Notes: generated by a model not told the origin, from the sequence alone. Counted from the first letter of the stretch, positions 1 to 9,179 are shown. The stretch: 30,143 bases of DNA from Gammaproteobacteria bacterium (GCA_030599435.1 JAUVNZ010000001.1:1-30143), one strand, 5' to 3'. Numbers and translations: made by a program.

Positions 1-1248
1 CAAATCCCTGAAGGACCTTTTGGTGATTTGTTCAGACATTTTTTTGATAACCCTAATGCCCCTGGCGGTGGCGGTAGTGACGGTGAGCCAGAGTATTTTG
101 ATGCTAAATCACTTGGGTCAGGATTTATCATTTCTAAAGATGGTTACGTGATTACAAATCATCATGTTATTAAGGATGCATCAGAAATCATTATTCGTTT
201 GGCAGATCGTCGTGAACTGGAGGCTAAGGTTATTGGTAGTGATGAACGCAGTGACATAGCGTTGTTGAAACTGGAGGCTAAAGATTTGCCCGTGGTTTCT
301 GTTGGTGACTCCAGTAAAGTAAAGGTAGGCGAGTGGGTATTGGCCATAGGCTCACCGTTTGGTTTTGATCGCACGGTGACCGCAGGCATTGTTAGTGCCA
401 AAGGCCGTTCGTTGCCAGGTGGTAACTACGTACCGTTTATTCAAACGGATGTTGCTATCAATCCTGGAAATTCAGGCGGTCCGTTATTCGACCTTGACGG
501 TAAGGTTATCGGGATTAATTCTCAGATTTATAGTCGTACAGGCGGATTTATGGGTTTGTCTTTTGCAATTCCTGTAGATATGGCGATGCAGGTTGTTGAT
601 CAGCTAAAGAAAAGTGGGCATGTTGCTCGTGGGTGGTTGGGTGTGCTGATTCAGGATGTAACTCGCGAGTTGGCCGAATCCTTCAATATGGATAAACCTC
701 GCGGTGCATTGGTTGCCAAGGTAATGCCGGATAGCCCAGCCGAGAAGGCGGGTTTTAAAGTGGGTGATGTTGTGCTTCGCTTCAATGGCAAAGATATTAT
801 CCGTTCCTCTGGATTGCCACCTTTGGTGGGCATTAGCCCTGTAGGCAAGAAAGTGAAAGTAGAAATACTTCGTAAAGGTAGAACAAAGGTACTACGGGTT
901 AAATTGGGCGAATTGCCAGAAGACGATACGAAGGTGGCCGAAGTTAAGCCGCAAATTGCGGACGAGGGTCGTCTCAATATTTTAGTGACAGATCTAACGA
1001 AGGAACAACGCACCAAACTAGAGATTAAAAAAGGCGGTGTTCTTGTGAATAAAGTGCAGACGGGACCGGCACGCAAAGCGGGTGTTCGCCGAGGTGATAT
1101 CATTCTTATGATTAACAATATAGATATCAAGAACACTAAGCACTTCAAGGAGATTTTGGAAAAGCTGCCGACAGGTAAATCTTTGCCACTATTGGTTCAG
1201 CGCCGAGGTGGGCCAACCTTCCTTGCTTTGAAAATTGAGGATAAATAG
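1..1248 (+). CDS. mucD: Periplasmic Do-type serine protease (MucD/DegP family), 5'-truncated
   Basis: Trypsin-like serine endoprotease with two PDZ domains, which degrades misfolded envelope proteins in the periplasm. The reading frame is open from base 1, so the signal peptide and roughly the first 50-60 residues lie outside the window; 415 codons are present. The triad is visible: His in TNHHVI (near base 163), Asp in RSDIALLKL (near base 250), Ser in NPGNSGGP (codon 472-474). PDZ1 covers about bases 640-920 and PDZ2 about 970-1240. A glycine-rich linker (PGGGGSDG) lies just before the protease domain. The next gene is lepA; in Pseudomonas, mucD closes the algU-mucABCD cluster and is followed by lepA, which favours MucD over a generic DegP. 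Family assignment is firm; the exact symbol rests on synteny. Confidence 0.93.
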   Translation, partial: QIPEGPFGDLFRHFFDNPNAPGGGGSDGEPEYFDAKSLGSGFIISKDGYVITNHHVIKDASEIIIRLADRRELEAKVIGSDERSDIALLKLEAKDLPVVSVGDSSKVKVGEWVLAIGSPFGFDRTVTAGIVSAKGRSLPGGNYVPFIQTDVAINPGNSGGPLFDLDGKVIGINSQIYSRTGGFMGLSFAIPVDMAMQVVDQLKKSGHVARGWLGVLIQDVTRELAESFNMDKPRGALVAKVMPDSPAEKAGFKVGDVVLRFNGKDIIRSSGLPPLVGISPVGKKVKVEILRKGRTKVLRVKLGELPEDDTKVAEVKPQIADEGRLNILVTDLTKEQRTKLEIKKGGVLVNKVQTGPARKAGVRRGDIILMINNIDIKNTKHFKEILEKLPTGKSLPLLVQRRGGPTFLALKIEDK

Positions 1249-1282
1249 CACCTGAGGCTTCTATATAGAGGATGCCTGTTTG

Positions 1283-1324
1283 ATGCCCACCCCCGGCAAA
1301 TTTAGCTGGGGGTGGGCATTTTGT
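1283..1324 (+). terminator. Intrinsic terminator after mucD
   Basis: A 12-bp perfect stem (ATGCCCACCCCC with GGGGGTGGGCAT) is followed by TTTTG. It separates the protease gene from lepA. Confidence 0.85.
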
Positions 1325-1352
1325 TTCAGGCGGGCTGAAGATAGATTACAAT
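1321..1352 (+). promoter_or_regulatory. Possible sigma-70 promoter of lepA
   Basis: TACAAT at 1347-1352 matches five of six bases of the -10 consensus and lies 28 bases before the lepA start. The -35 is poor: TTGTTT at 1321-1326 would need a long 20-base spacer. A promoter is expected here because a terminator precedes it. Confidence 0.4.
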
Positions 1353-1379
1353 GCCGCACTAAATCAGAGGTTCCTTTAA

Positions 1380-3185
1380 ATGTCAAAGATGGAAAATATT
1401 CGCAATTTTTCCATTATCGCTCATATCGATCATGGTAAATCAACGTTAGCTGACCGGTTTATACAGGTGTGCGGCGGCCTGGACGATAGAGAAATGTCGG
1501 AGCAGGTGCTGGACTCCATGGATTTGGAGCGTGAGCGCGGCATTACCATCAAGGCACAAAGTGTCACCTTAAAATATAAGGCAAAGGACGGCGAAATTTA
1601 TCAGCTGAATTTTATTGATACGCCAGGACATGTGGATTTTTCCTATGAAGTTTCTCGTTCGCTTGCGGCTTGTGAAGGTGCTTTGCTGGTTGTGGATGCG
1701 TCACAGGGAGTGGAAGCCCAGAGTGTGGCAAATTGTTACACGGCCATAGAACAAGGTCTGGAAGTGGTTTCCGTGCTCAATAAAATTGACCTGCCAGCAG
1801 CCGACCCGGATCGAGTCATTCATGAAATTGAAGACATTATTGGCGTCGAGGCTCGTGATGCGTGTCGAGTCAGTGCCAAAACCGGTGTTGGTATTGATGA
1901 TCTGTTAGAGGATATTGTCAACAAGGTGCCACCTCCGGAAGGAGATCCATCGGCACCTTTGCAAGCGTTGATTATTGATTCCTGGTTCGATAACTACCTC
2001 GGTGTGGTTTCTCTGGTTCGGGTCAAGCAAGGCACGCTTAAAAAGAAACAAAAGATTCTGGTTATGTCTACTGGACGTAATCATCTCGTGGATCACATCG
2101 GTGTATTTAATCCAAAACGTTTTGATACCGGCATACTGTCAGCAGGTGAAGTTGGTTATGTAATTGCTGGCATCAAAGAGATTGAAGGTGCCCCCGTAGG
2201 CGATACGCTGACCCTGGTTGATAATCCAGCTGAAGAACCTTTGCCGGGTTTTAAACCCGTACAGCCGCAAGTGTTTGCAGGTGTATTTCCCATTAGCGCT
2301 GAAGACTACGAAGATTTACGGGATGCGTTGGCCAAATTACATCTTAATGATGCAGCATTATTTTACGAACCAGAAACTTCGCAAGCATTAGGGCTTGGTT
2401 TCCGATGTGGGTTTCTTGGTATGTTGCACATGGAAATTGTGCAGGAGAGGCTAGAGAGAGAATACGATCTCAGTCTGATTACGACAGCGCCAACAGTTGT
2501 TTACGAGGTGCTCGACACGAAGGGTAATGTTCATAAAATAGATAACCCATCGAAGTTGCCGGATGCATCTTATATTGAGGAACTTCGTGAGCCCATAATT
2601 ATAGCTAATATTTTATTGCCTCAAGAATATGTTGGTAATGTTATTGGTTTGTGTGTTGAGAAACGTGGTGTGCAGCGAAAAATGCTTTATGTTGGCAACC
2701 AGGTATCACTGGAATATGAAATGCCAATGAATGAAGTCGTTATGGATTTCTTTGACCGGTTGAAGTCTGTTAGTCGCGGTTACGCTTCTTTGGATTATCA
2801 TTTTTTGCGTTTCCAGGCAGCTGATCTGGTTAAGCTTGACTTGTTAATTAATGGTGATCGTGTTGATGCTCTCTCAGTGATTGTGCATCGAGATCAATCG
2901 CAATACCGTGGTCGCGAATTAGCAGAAAAAATGCGTGAAATTATCCCGCGACAAATGTTTGATGTAGCAATACAGGCTGCGATAGGTGCGCATGTTATTG
3001 CGCGTAGCAATGTGAAAGCATTACGTAAAAATGTTACCGCAAAATGTTATGGTGGAGATATTACCCGTAAGAAAAAATTACTGGAAAAACAAAAGGCTGG
3101 TAAAAAGAGAATGAAACGGGTTGGTTCCGTAGAAATACCCCAGGAAGCTTTTCTGGCAGTATTGCAAGTAGGTAAGAGTAAATAG
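1380..3185 (+). CDS. lepA: Elongation factor 4 (back-translocating ribosomal GTPase LepA)
   Basis: Ribosome-associated GTPase that acts in translation elongation or late initiation under stress. At 601 residues it matches the usual length of about 599. G-domain motifs: G1 AHIDHGKS (residues 14-21), G3 DTPGH (about 80-84), G4 NKID (134-137). The EF-G-like domains and the LepA-specific C-terminal domain (from about residue 490, ending in a basic stretch near [10 protein letters not shown]) are all present. The ATG is preceded by AGAGG nine bases upstream. It is the first gene after the mucD terminator and is followed by lepB, the classic lepA-lepB pair. Confidence 0.98.
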   Translation: MSKMENIRNFSIIAHIDHGKSTLADRFIQVCGGLDDREMSEQVLDSMDLERERGITIKAQSVTLKYKAKDGEIYQLNFIDTPGHVDFSYEVSRSLAACEGALLVVDASQGVEAQSVANCYTAIEQGLEVVSVLNKIDLPAADPDRVIHEIEDIIGVEARDACRVSAKTGVGIDDLLEDIVNKVPPPEGDPSAPLQALIIDSWFDNYLGVVSLVRVKQGTLKKKQKILVMSTGRNHLVDHIGVFNPKRFDTGILSAGEVGYVIAGIKEIEGAPVGDTLTLVDNPAEEPLPGFKPVQPQVFAGVFPISAEDYEDLRDALAKLHLNDAALFYEPETSQALGLGFRCGFLGMLHMEIVQERLEREYDLSLITTAPTVVYEVLDTKGNVHKIDNPSKLPDASYIEELREPIIIANILLPQEYVGNVIGLCVEKRGVQRKMLYVGNQVSLEYEMPMNEVVMDFFDRLKSVSRGYASLDYHFLRFQAADLVKLDLLINGDRVDALSVIVHRDQSQYRGRELAEKMREIIPRQMFDVAIQAAIGAHVIARSNVKALRKNVTAKCYGGDITRKKKLLEKQKAGKKRMKRVGSVEIPQEAFLAVLQVGKSK

Positions 3186-3232
3186 AAAATTAATATGTAT
3201 ATTGAATTATTTATTTAAAAGGTAAAAGATAG

Positions 3233-4081
3233 ATGGATTTTGATTTCCCACTTATTATGGTAACGGCAGTATTTATAACGGGTGTACTGTGGGCGCTCGA
3301 TATAGTGCTGTGGGCACCGAAAAGACGAAGTGCTGCGGAATCATTATCTGCACAGACACCAGAAGATGATGACAATAGTGATAACAATATAGAAATAGCA
3401 AAGCAGGAATTGCTTAAGGAATCTGTATTCGTTGAATATTCACGATCCTTATTTCCGGTTATTCTTGCGGTTTTAGTGTTACGTTCATTTGTAGTGGAGC
3501 CATTTCGTATACCCTCAGGTTCCATGATGCCAACATTACTAGCCGGCGATTTTATTCTGGTGAACAAATTTTCTTATGGTGTTCGGCTACCTGTTATTGA
3601 TACAAAAATCATTCCTGTTGGTAAACCTGAGCGTGGCGATGTTCTGGTGTTTCGCTATCCAAAAAATCCTTCGATCGATTATATTAAACGCGTTGTTGGA
3701 TTACCTGGAGATAAGGTCGCTTATTATAATAAGCAGTTGTTTATTAATGGCGAGCCTGCCACCCAGACTGGACTGGGAACCTATGATGGAGTTGGTGCTG
3801 GGGTCACAATGGCGGGCGCACAAATACGAAGTGAGAATCTAACCGGTGTAGAGCATAATATCTTAATTGACTCTCAGAAAGGCACATTAGAAGGTGAATT
3901 TCAGGTGCCTGATGGGCGGTATTTCGTTATGGGTGACAACAGGGATAATAGTAATGATAGCCGCTACTGGGGCGTTGTTCCTGAAGAAAACCTGGTTGGG
4001 AAAGCTTTTATGATCTGGATGAATTGGGACTCAACCGCTGGTGGAGTGACCTGGAGCCGCATTGGGAATGATATTAAGTAA
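3233..4081 (+). CDS. lepB: Signal peptidase I
   Basis: Inner-membrane serine protease that cleaves signal peptides from exported preproteins on the periplasmic side. It has 282 residues (E. coli about 324). Two N-terminal membrane segments are visible (about 6-27 and 72-88), separated by an acidic cytoplasmic stretch. The catalytic Ser/Lys pair is Ser97 in PSGSMMPT and Lys152 in DYIKRVVGLPGD; the conserved box GDNRDNSNDSRYWG follows. Lies 47 bases after lepA. It would process secreted products encoded here, including the TonB receptor and mucD product (inference). Confidence 0.97.
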   Translation: MDFDFPLIMVTAVFITGVLWALDIVLWAPKRRSAAESLSAQTPEDDDNSDNNIEIAKQELLKESVFVEYSRSLFPVILAVLVLRSFVVEPFRIPSGSMMPTLLAGDFILVNKFSYGVRLPVIDTKIIPVGKPERGDVLVFRYPKNPSIDYIKRVVGLPGDKVAYYNKQLFINGEPATQTGLGTYDGVGAGVTMAGAQIRSENLTGVEHNILIDSQKGTLEGEFQVPDGRYFVMGDNRDNSNDSRYWGVVPEENLVGKAFMIWMNWDSTAGGVTWSRIGNDIK

Positions 4082-4215
4082 AATCTAGTGATCTAATTTG
4101 GGTATGGAAGGTAGCTGATTGTGCTAACCTAGGATGATAAATAGTTAATTATTTTTGCGGCAGCGCTATTTTTAAAAAACTATTATTTTACAGAAAGAAT
4201 AATGGAGCAATAACA

Positions 4216-4623
4216 ATGAATCGTCATGATGATTTACACCCAGTGAGAATAAAAAAACAGTGGAAGAATCAGAAAGGAATTACCGGTATAGGTATAGCAG
4301 CAATTTTGGTTATGGTTGCTTTTTTAGCACTTATTGCTATTCGACTATTCCCTATATATGTAGAGCATTTTAGTGTCACCACTCATCTGGAAAATCTTGG
4401 AGCTGATCAGGCTACGAAGGGAAAAACCGATAAGGAGATACTGTCAACTTTACAAAAGATATTCGATATTGACGATGTTAAAAACGTTAAAAAAGAACAT
4501 GTTTTTATTGAGCGTCTTAGTGGCGGTGGTATGACTATAGCTATCGAATACGAGGTGCGTACCCTTGGGCTTGGCAATGTTGATCTCGTAGCCGTTTTTT
4601 CTGACGAGGTTGAAATTAATTGA
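4216..4623 (+). CDS. DUF4845 family membrane protein of the rnc operon
   Basis: A 135-residue protein of unknown function. It has a basic N-terminus (residues 1-20), one hydrophobic membrane segment (about 21-43, containing GITGIGIAAILVMVAFLALI) and a soluble tail of about 90 residues, so a single-pass or pilin-like topology is likely. DUF4845 proteins are typically found between lepB and rnc in Gammaproteobacteria, exactly as here. The stop overlaps the rnc start by four bases, implying translational coupling. GGAG at about 4203-4206 precedes the ATG. No function is assigned. Confidence 0.85.
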   Translation: MNRHDDLHPVRIKKQWKNQKGITGIGIAAILVMVAFLALIAIRLFPIYVEHFSVTTHLENLGADQATKGKTDKEILSTLQKIFDIDDVKNVKKEHVFIERLSGGGMTIAIEYEVRTLGLGNVDLVAVFSDEVEIN

Positions 4624-5297
4624 GCGTTACGCCTGATGATTTACAGCGTAAGATTGATTACAGCTTTAAAGATGTATCGCTACTAGAAAATGCGCTAACG
4701 CATCGTAGTAAAGGTTCCAAAAATAACGAGCGCCTCGAATTTCTCGGCGACGCTATCCTCGGTTTTGTTGTTGCCGAAATACTCTATTCAAAATTTGATC
4801 AGGCCTCAGAAGGCCAGCTTAGTCGTTTCCGCGCATCCCTGGTAAAAAAGGAAACATTAGCAGCGTTGGCCAGAGACCTCTCATTAGGTGATTATCTCCT
4901 GCTTGGTTCAGGCGAATTGAAAAGTGGTGGTTTTCGTCGTGATTCCATTTTAGCTGATGCCATGGAAGCTGTATTAGGTGCCATGTATCTGGATGGTGGA
5001 ATTGACCAAACGCGCTCACTGATTGAGCATTGTTTAAAGGACAGGCTGAACAGCCTGTCCCTGGAGGACGCTGACACCAAGGACCCAAAAACCTGTTTAC
5101 AGGAATATTTACAGGGACGCCGATTAGCGTTGCCTAAATATGAAGTTGTTGCAACCTCAGGAGATGAGCACGATCAGAGTTTTGAGGTTAGCTGTCTTGT
5201 TGCAGGACTGGATGAGCCTGTTAAAGGTTCGGGCACCAGCCGTCGCCGAGCGGAGCAGGCAGCGGCGCAGAAAGCTATTGATCGACTTGGTATCTAA
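4620..5297 (+). CDS. rnc: Ribonuclease III
   Basis: Endonuclease for double-stranded RNA that processes pre-rRNA and structured mRNAs. It has 225 residues, the normal length. The signature [11 protein letters not shown] lies at 35-45 with catalytic Glu40 and Asp44; the second metal-binding set is Asp113 and Glu116 in [12 protein letters not shown]. The double-stranded RNA-binding domain covers about 153-225 (starts [11 protein letters not shown]). The start is TTG at 4620, overlapping the DUF4845 stop; no better ATG gives a full N-terminus. Followed 11 bases later by era, the conserved rnc-era pair. Confidence 0.97.
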   Translation: MSVTPDDLQRKIDYSFKDVSLLENALTHRSKGSKNNERLEFLGDAILGFVVAEILYSKFDQASEGQLSRFRASLVKKETLAALARDLSLGDYLLLGSGELKSGGFRRDSILADAMEAVLGAMYLDGGIDQTRSLIEHCLKDRLNSLSLEDADTKDPKTCLQEYLQGRRLALPKYEVVATSGDEHDQSFEVSCLVAGLDEPVKGSGTSRRRAEQAAAQKAIDRLGI

Positions 5298-5308
5298 GAG
5301 GCTATGTT

Positions 5309-6223
5309 ATGACTGATGACATGTCCGATGACGAAGTTTTTCATTGTGGGTATGTGGCTATCGTCGGTAGGCCTAATGTTGGCAAATCTACTTTATTAAA
5401 TCGTATTCTCGGCCAAAAAATCAGTATTACAGCAAACAGGCCACAAACCACACGGCATCGCATCCTCGGTGTTAAAACAGAACAGACCTGCCAAATAGTT
5501 TATGTAGACACACCGGGATTACACCTTGGTGGTAAACGTGCCATAAATCGTTATATGAACCGCACAGCAGTCGGAAGTATTACAGATGTTGATGTTGTGA
5601 TTTTTGTTGTAGATGCAATGCGATGGACAGATGAGGATGATCATGTTTTAGAAAAGCTCGAACAGGCAACGGTGCCCGTTTTTCTGGCCGTGAATAAAAT
5701 TGATAGTATTAAACATAAAGAAGACCTTCTGCCTCATCTGAAAACCCTTTCTGAAAAAAGACAATTCCTGCAAGTTATTCCTTTGTCAGCACAAACTGGG
5801 GAGGGGGTAGATCTCCTGGAAAAAGAAGTAGAATCAGTTTTGCCAGTTTCTGCTCCTTTTTTCCCCGAAGACCAGATTACCGACCGAAGTGAACGATTTC
5901 TCGCAGCTGAACTGGTTAGGGAAAAATTGGTGCGATCATTTACGCAGGAATTACCATATTCCACGACCGTAGAAATAGAAAAATTCTCAATGGAAAATGA
6001 TATTCGTCATATTCATGCAGTTATATGGGTTGAAAGAGAAGGACAGAAAGGGATTGTTATTGGCAAAAAAGGCCAGCAATTAAAGCGAATTGGTGAACTA
6101 GCTCGCAAGGATATGGAACGAGCTTTCGGTGGAAAAGTATTTTTACAACTGTGGGTAAAAGTTCGCTCTGGCTGGTCTGATGACGAACGTGCCTTGCGCA
6201 GTCTTGGGTACCAGGATGGCTAA
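5309..6223 (+). CDS. era: GTPase Era, 30S assembly factor
   Basis: Ras-like GTPase that binds the 3' end of 16S rRNA and promotes 30S maturation. It has 304 residues. P-loop GRPNVGKST at 20-28, DTPG switch motif near 70, NKID near 130; the C-terminal KH RNA-binding domain covers about 210-295 ([18 protein letters not shown] contains its GxxG-type loop). The ATG is preceded by AGAGG. An internal ATG four codons later is possible but less well placed. Its stop overlaps the recO start by eight bases. Confidence 0.97.
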   Translation: MTDDMSDDEVFHCGYVAIVGRPNVGKSTLLNRILGQKISITANRPQTTRHRILGVKTEQTCQIVYVDTPGLHLGGKRAINRYMNRTAVGSITDVDVVIFVVDAMRWTDEDDHVLEKLEQATVPVFLAVNKIDSIKHKEDLLPHLKTLSEKRQFLQVIPLSAQTGEGVDLLEKEVESVLPVSAPFFPEDQITDRSERFLAAELVREKLVRSFTQELPYSTTVEIEKFSMENDIRHIHAVIWVEREGQKGIVIGKKGQQLKRIGELARKDMERAFGGKVFLQLWVKVRSGWSDDERALRSLGYQDG

Positions 6224-7013
6224 CCATAAAATACTGTTACAACCTGCTTATGTGTTGCATCAAAGAGCTTATCGCGACACCAGCGTTTTGCTTGAATTGT
6301 TTTCTCCGGAATACGGACGTGTTGGTGTTATTGCCAAAGGCGTTAAGTCTGCAAAGTCTCGTTGGCGAGGTGTATTGCAACCATTTCAACCGCTCCTGGT
6401 TTCGTGGAATAAGCGCGGTGAGCTAGGCACGTTGACTGGCGCCGAATCTCAAGGCCCAGCATTAGCCATTGCGCCAGATTTAATCGCCAGTGGTTTTTAT
6501 TTAAACGAAATTCTCCTGCGACTTCTTGAGCGAGATGATGGCCAGATAGAATTATTCAGATTCTATGACGAAACTTTGCGAGGGCTGGATAAAATTGGGG
6601 CAAAAAATTACACAGAAGATAATCCCAGGTCTGTAGCGCTGGAAATTTTATTGAGACAATTTGAAATGCGTTTGTTGGCTGCGTTAGGTTATGGGCTGGT
6701 ACTGGATCAGGAAGTTGGATCGGAATCCCCATTGCAGGTTGAACAGGAATATATTTACCAACTGGAACATGGGCCAGTTAAAGCAGATACTGCATTCACA
6801 AACGTTTCTAACGTTAGTGATAACACTGAAGAGGAATATCGATATGGAACGCGTATTTCTGGCGGTACATTGCTGGCTTTACAGGCGGGAGATTTTTCTG
6901 ACGAACAGGTTCGGTTAGAATCCAAGCGTTTGTTACGAGGAGTGCTTGGCCATTATTTGGGCTCAAAACCATTGCAGAGCCGTAATCTTGTACAACCCGT
7001 CAATCGACACTAG
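6216..7013 (+). CDS. recO: DNA repair protein RecO
   Basis: Recombination mediator that, with RecR, loads RecA onto SSB-coated gaps. It has 265 residues from the ATG at 6216 ([16 protein letters not shown]). An upstream in-frame start at 6180 would add 12 unrelated residues inside era and was not chosen. The N-terminal OB fold (about 5-80, with [18 protein letters not shown]) is clear. The C-terminal helical part is less conserved and somewhat long, with an acidic insertion around [10 protein letters not shown]. Overlap with the era stop (ATGGCTAA) suggests coupled translation. Confidence 0.92.
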   Translation: MANHKILLQPAYVLHQRAYRDTSVLLELFSPEYGRVGVIAKGVKSAKSRWRGVLQPFQPLLVSWNKRGELGTLTGAESQGPALAIAPDLIASGFYLNEILLRLLERDDGQIELFRFYDETLRGLDKIGAKNYTEDNPRSVALEILLRQFEMRLLAALGYGLVLDQEVGSESPLQVEQEYIYQLEHGPVKADTAFTNVSNVSDNTEEEYRYGTRISGGTLLALQAGDFSDEQVRLESKRLLRGVLGHYLGSKPLQSRNLVQPVNRH

Positions 7014-7073
7014 TGTTTAATGGTTAGTAATTATTAACCAAAAATAAATATGAAAGACCGGAATTAAAGAATA

Positions 7074-7817
7074 ATGAATGCCGCAAAGCCTATTCTTCTG
7101 GGTGTCAATATCGACCATGTGGCGACACTACGTCAGGCGCGAGGAACCCGATATCCCGATCCAGTTCAGGCAGCCATTGAAGCTGAACAGGCTGGCGCTG
7201 ATGCCATAACCCTTCATTTGCGAGAGGATCGCCGCCACATTCAAGATCGCGATGTGGAAATGTTGAAAGACATCCTGCAGACACGCATGAATCTTGAGAT
7301 GGCTGTAACTGATGAGATGTTGGCTGTCGCTGAAAAAATCTGCCCCGCTGATTGCTGTCTGGTGCCTGAGCGTCGAGAAGAATTGACCACAGAAGGGGGG
7401 CTTGATGTCGCTGGTCAGCGAGATCGAATACAAGATGCCTGCACACGATTAGCGGATGCTGGAATTCGGGTTTCTTTGTTTATTGACGCGGACCCTGTGC
7501 AAATCGATGCGGCGGCTGAAGTGAATGCCCCAGTCATTGAAATCCACACTGGTCATTTTGCTGATGCTACTACGCCAGAGCAGGCGCAGGTTGAGTTAAC
7601 CAGAGTGACCCAGGCGGTGGAACATGGCATTGATATCGGGTTACACGTTAACGCTGGCCACGGCCTGCATTATCATAATGTCGGTGATATAGCCTCTATT
7701 CCGGGTGTGCGTGAGTTAAATATTGGACATGCTATTGTGGCCAGGGCCGTATTTACAGGGATTCAAGATGCGGTTCGGGAAATGAAGCAGTTGATGTGCG
7801 AGGCGCAATCTGAATGA
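7074..7817 (+). CDS. pdxJ: Pyridoxine 5'-phosphate synthase
   Basis: Catalyses the last ring-closing step of de novo vitamin B6 synthesis, joining 1-deoxyxylulose 5-phosphate with the aminoacetone phosphate product of PdxA. It has 247 residues forming a TIM barrel. Family motifs: [15 protein letters not shown] near the N-terminus, [11 protein letters not shown] near 50, the [17 protein letters not shown] segment, and [12 protein letters not shown] near 200. PLP made here serves enzymes such as CysM in the same window (inference). Its stop overlaps the acpS start by four bases (ATGA). Confidence 0.97.
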   Translation: MNAAKPILLGVNIDHVATLRQARGTRYPDPVQAAIEAEQAGADAITLHLREDRRHIQDRDVEMLKDILQTRMNLEMAVTDEMLAVAEKICPADCCLVPERREELTTEGGLDVAGQRDRIQDACTRLADAGIRVSLFIDADPVQIDAAAEVNAPVIEIHTGHFADATTPEQAQVELTRVTQAVEHGIDIGLHVNAGHGLHYHNVGDIASIPGVRELNIGHAIVARAVFTGIQDAVREMKQLMCEAQSE

Positions 7818-8197
7818 TTTACGGTATAGGAACCGATATCGTGCGCATTCAGCGTATTGATAAAAACCTGCAGCGCTACGGTGAAAGGTTCGCGAACCGA
7901 ATTCTTTCTGATGATGAATTTGAAGGTTTTAAGGCTTCTGCTCGCAAAGCACACTTCCTGGCTAAACGATTTGCCGCCAAAGAGGCAGCGGCCAAGGCAT
8001 TAGGTACAGGGTTCCGGGATGGTCTTAGTCTCAGAGATATAAGCGTGAGCCACGATGAGCTGGGTAAACCCGTGCTGAATTTCAGCCCAAAAGGCCAAGA
8101 ACAACTGAAAACTAGACGCATAGGTGGAACCCATCTGAGCATTTCAGATGAGCATGACTATGCGGTTGCCTTTGTGGCCTTAGAAGTTATCCTCTGA
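7814..8197 (+). CDS. acpS: Holo-[acyl-carrier-protein] synthase
   Basis: Transfers 4'-phosphopantetheine from coenzyme A to a serine of acyl carrier protein, activating fatty-acid synthesis. It has 127 residues, the normal length. Motif GIGTDIVRI at the N-terminus contains the Mg-binding Asp8; [14 protein letters not shown] contains Glu57. The C-terminal [15 protein letters not shown] segment is typical. It starts with ATG inside the pdxJ stop, as in the conserved pdxJ-acpS pair, and is followed by a hairpin that may end the operon. Confidence 0.96.
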   Translation: MIYGIGTDIVRIQRIDKNLQRYGERFANRILSDDEFEGFKASARKAHFLAKRFAAKEAAAKALGTGFRDGLSLRDISVSHDELGKPVLNFSPKGQEQLKTRRIGGTHLSISDEHDYAVAFVALEVIL

Positions 8198-8223
8198 CTT
8201 ACCACCAAAATTCGGTAAGTTTG
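8197..8223 (+). terminator. Probable terminator of the lepA-acpS block
   Basis: ACTTACC at 8197-8203 pairs with GGTAAGT at 8214-8220, with the inner ACC/GGT and TTG following. The T tract is short, so this may be a weak terminator or only a 3' stabilising hairpin. Confidence 0.45.
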
Positions 8224-8255
8224 TCCATTCGCATCTGTAAAACTACTTAAAACCA

Positions 8256-8290
8256 CTGTCATAACATGCCCAAGTTGGGTAGAATGCGCA
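8256..8290 (+). promoter_or_regulatory. Probable sigma-70 promoter of tRNA-fMet, GC-rich discriminator
   Basis: TAGAAT at 8280-8285 (-10) lies 18 bases after CTGTCA at 8256-8261 (-35, four of six matches). The -10 is followed at once by GCGCAG, a GC-rich discriminator of the kind found at stringently controlled stable-RNA promoters. The tRNA begins 13 bases after the -10. Confidence 0.6.
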
Positions 8291-8298
8291 GCTTCCGG

Positions 8299-8375
<77 letters not shown>

Positions 8376-8404
8376 ATTGAATTGAAAATTGTGTAGTTAT
8401 CAAT

Positions 8405-8421
8405 AGCCCGACGGTCGGGCT
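8405..8421 (+). other. Short hairpin after tRNA-fMet
   Basis: AGCCCGA (8405-8411) pairs with TCGGGCT (8415-8421) around CGG. No T tract follows, so it is not an intrinsic terminator by itself. It overlaps the possible 5' acceptor strand of the tRNA-like element and competes with it. Confidence 0.6.
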
Positions 8422-8482
8422 CAGCTTTCAATCCGGCGAAGCCGCTTGAAGGCCACAGATCCAAACTCTGTGCTGACCACCA
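8413..8482 (+). pseudogene. Degenerate tRNA-like element
   Basis: The 3' half has exact tRNA geometry. T stem ACAGA (8455-8459) and TCTGT (8467-8471) enclose the seven-base loop TCCAAAC, followed by GCTGACC (8472-8478), A and CCA. From GAAGG to CCA it has the same 35-base length as the tRNA-fMet just upstream. The 5' end GGTCGGG (8413-8419) can pair with GCTGACC at six of seven positions, one a G-T wobble. The middle is not tRNA-like: CTTTCAA (8422-8428 region) and TTGAAGG make a long hairpin and no normal D arm or anticodon loop can be drawn. Total length is 70 bases. Best read as a decayed tRNA gene; a functional small RNA with a tRNA-like end is the alternative. Confidence 0.5.
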
Positions 8483-8512
8483 ATTGAATTACCGTCCTCT
8501 GGGACGAAAGGG

Positions 8513-8534
8513 CCTCGGTAACGAGGTTTTTTTT
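8513..8534 (+). terminator. Intrinsic terminator after the tRNA unit
   Basis: CCTCG-GTAA-CGAGG is followed by eight T residues (8527-8534). It would end or attenuate transcripts starting at the tRNA promoter before they reach rimP. Confidence 0.85.
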
Positions 8535-8563
8535 CGCTAATTTAAGCTGGGCGCTGCCTTGGC

Positions 8564-8621
8564 GTATAGGGTATAGGGAGCTATACTTCGCATACTCCAT
8601 GGGGTGGAAGAGAGTTGGAGT
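8564..8621 (+). promoter_or_regulatory. Alternative hairpins in the rimP-nusA leader
   Basis: A tandem GTATAGG repeat (8564-8570, 8571-8577) offers two copies to pair with CTATAC at 8581-8586. The second copy makes a tight stem with loop GGAG. ACTCCA at 8594-8599 can pair either with TGGAGT at 8616-8621 or, partly, with the GGAG at 8577-8580. These pairings exclude each other and lie just before the next terminator, which suggests an attenuation switch. No reading frame is seen here. Confidence 0.4.
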
Positions 8622-8629
8622 GGATAGAG

Positions 8630-8650
8630 TGGGCCTAGGGCCCATTTTTT
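8630..8650 (+). terminator. Second intrinsic terminator/attenuator before rimP
   Basis: TGGGCC-TAG-GGCCCA is followed by TTTTTT (8645-8650), 58 bases before the rimP start. As the rimP operon continues beyond it, it probably works as an attenuator. Tandem terminators between metY and rimP are also known in E. coli. Confidence 0.8.
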
Positions 8651-8708
8651 GTATCTGGAAAAAGATGTGAATTGGCGCCCATCGGGTCGCCCGGTTTAGG
8701 AGTAAGAA

Positions 8709-9179
8709 GTGCGTCACGCACCCGGCAACATACAGGCAATTGTAGAGCCAGTGGTTACATCACTTGGGTACGAGCTGGTAGGCGCTGAGTTTTTAATGCA
8801 AGGCCATAGTGGTTTGTTGCGTGTGTATATTGATACCGAAGACGGTATTCAGCTAAACGATTGCCAGCGCGTCAGTCATCAGTTAAGCGGTGTGCTGGAT
8901 GTGGAAGATGTTATCAAGGGGAAATACCAGCTAGAGGTGTCATCACCCGGACTGGATCGTCCTCTGTTTACAGCGGAACATTTTGAGCGTTTTCAGGGTC
9001 ATAAGGCCAAACTGAAACTTACAGTACCATTGGAAGGGCGACGAAAGTTTAAGGGTACCTTGAAGGGTATTAAAAATGATCAGGTAGTACTTGAAATTGA
9101 AAGTACGAATGATGAGAGTGAGGAAATTTCGTTGCCACTGAGCGCGATAGATAAGGCGAACCTGGTTCCTGAAATTTAA
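8709..9179 (+). CDS. rimP: Ribosome maturation factor RimP
   Basis: Cytoplasmic assembly factor for the 30S subunit. It has 156 residues (usual about 150). The N-terminal alpha/beta domain (about 1-80) holds the family segment YQLEVSSPGLDRPLF, and the C-terminal SH3-like domain covers about 85-156. The start is GTG at 8709 with AGGAG at 8698-8702, six bases away; no ATG fits. First protein gene of the nusA operon, as in most Gammaproteobacteria. Confidence 0.96.
   Translation: MRHAPGNIQAIVEPVVTSLGYELVGAEFLMQGHSGLLRVYIDTEDGIQLNDCQRVSHQLSGVLDVEDVIKGKYQLEVSSPGLDRPLFTAEHFERFQGHKAKLKLTVPLEGRRKFKGTLKGIKNDQVVLEIESTNDESEEISLPLSAIDKANLVPEI

Noticed and set aside
651..1148. 165-codon open frame on the minus strand opposite mucD
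   Set aside because: Its sequence is a mirror of the PDZ region and resembles no known family; mucD is clearly the coding strand.
7021..7040. Inverted repeat TGGTTA/TAACCA between recO and pdxJ
   Set aside because: AT-rich, weak, and followed by A residues, so not a terminator; possible operator but nothing supports it.
8421..8717. 98-codon minus-strand frame across the rimP leader
   Set aside because: It overlaps the tRNA-like element, both terminators and the rimP start, and has no protein-like features.
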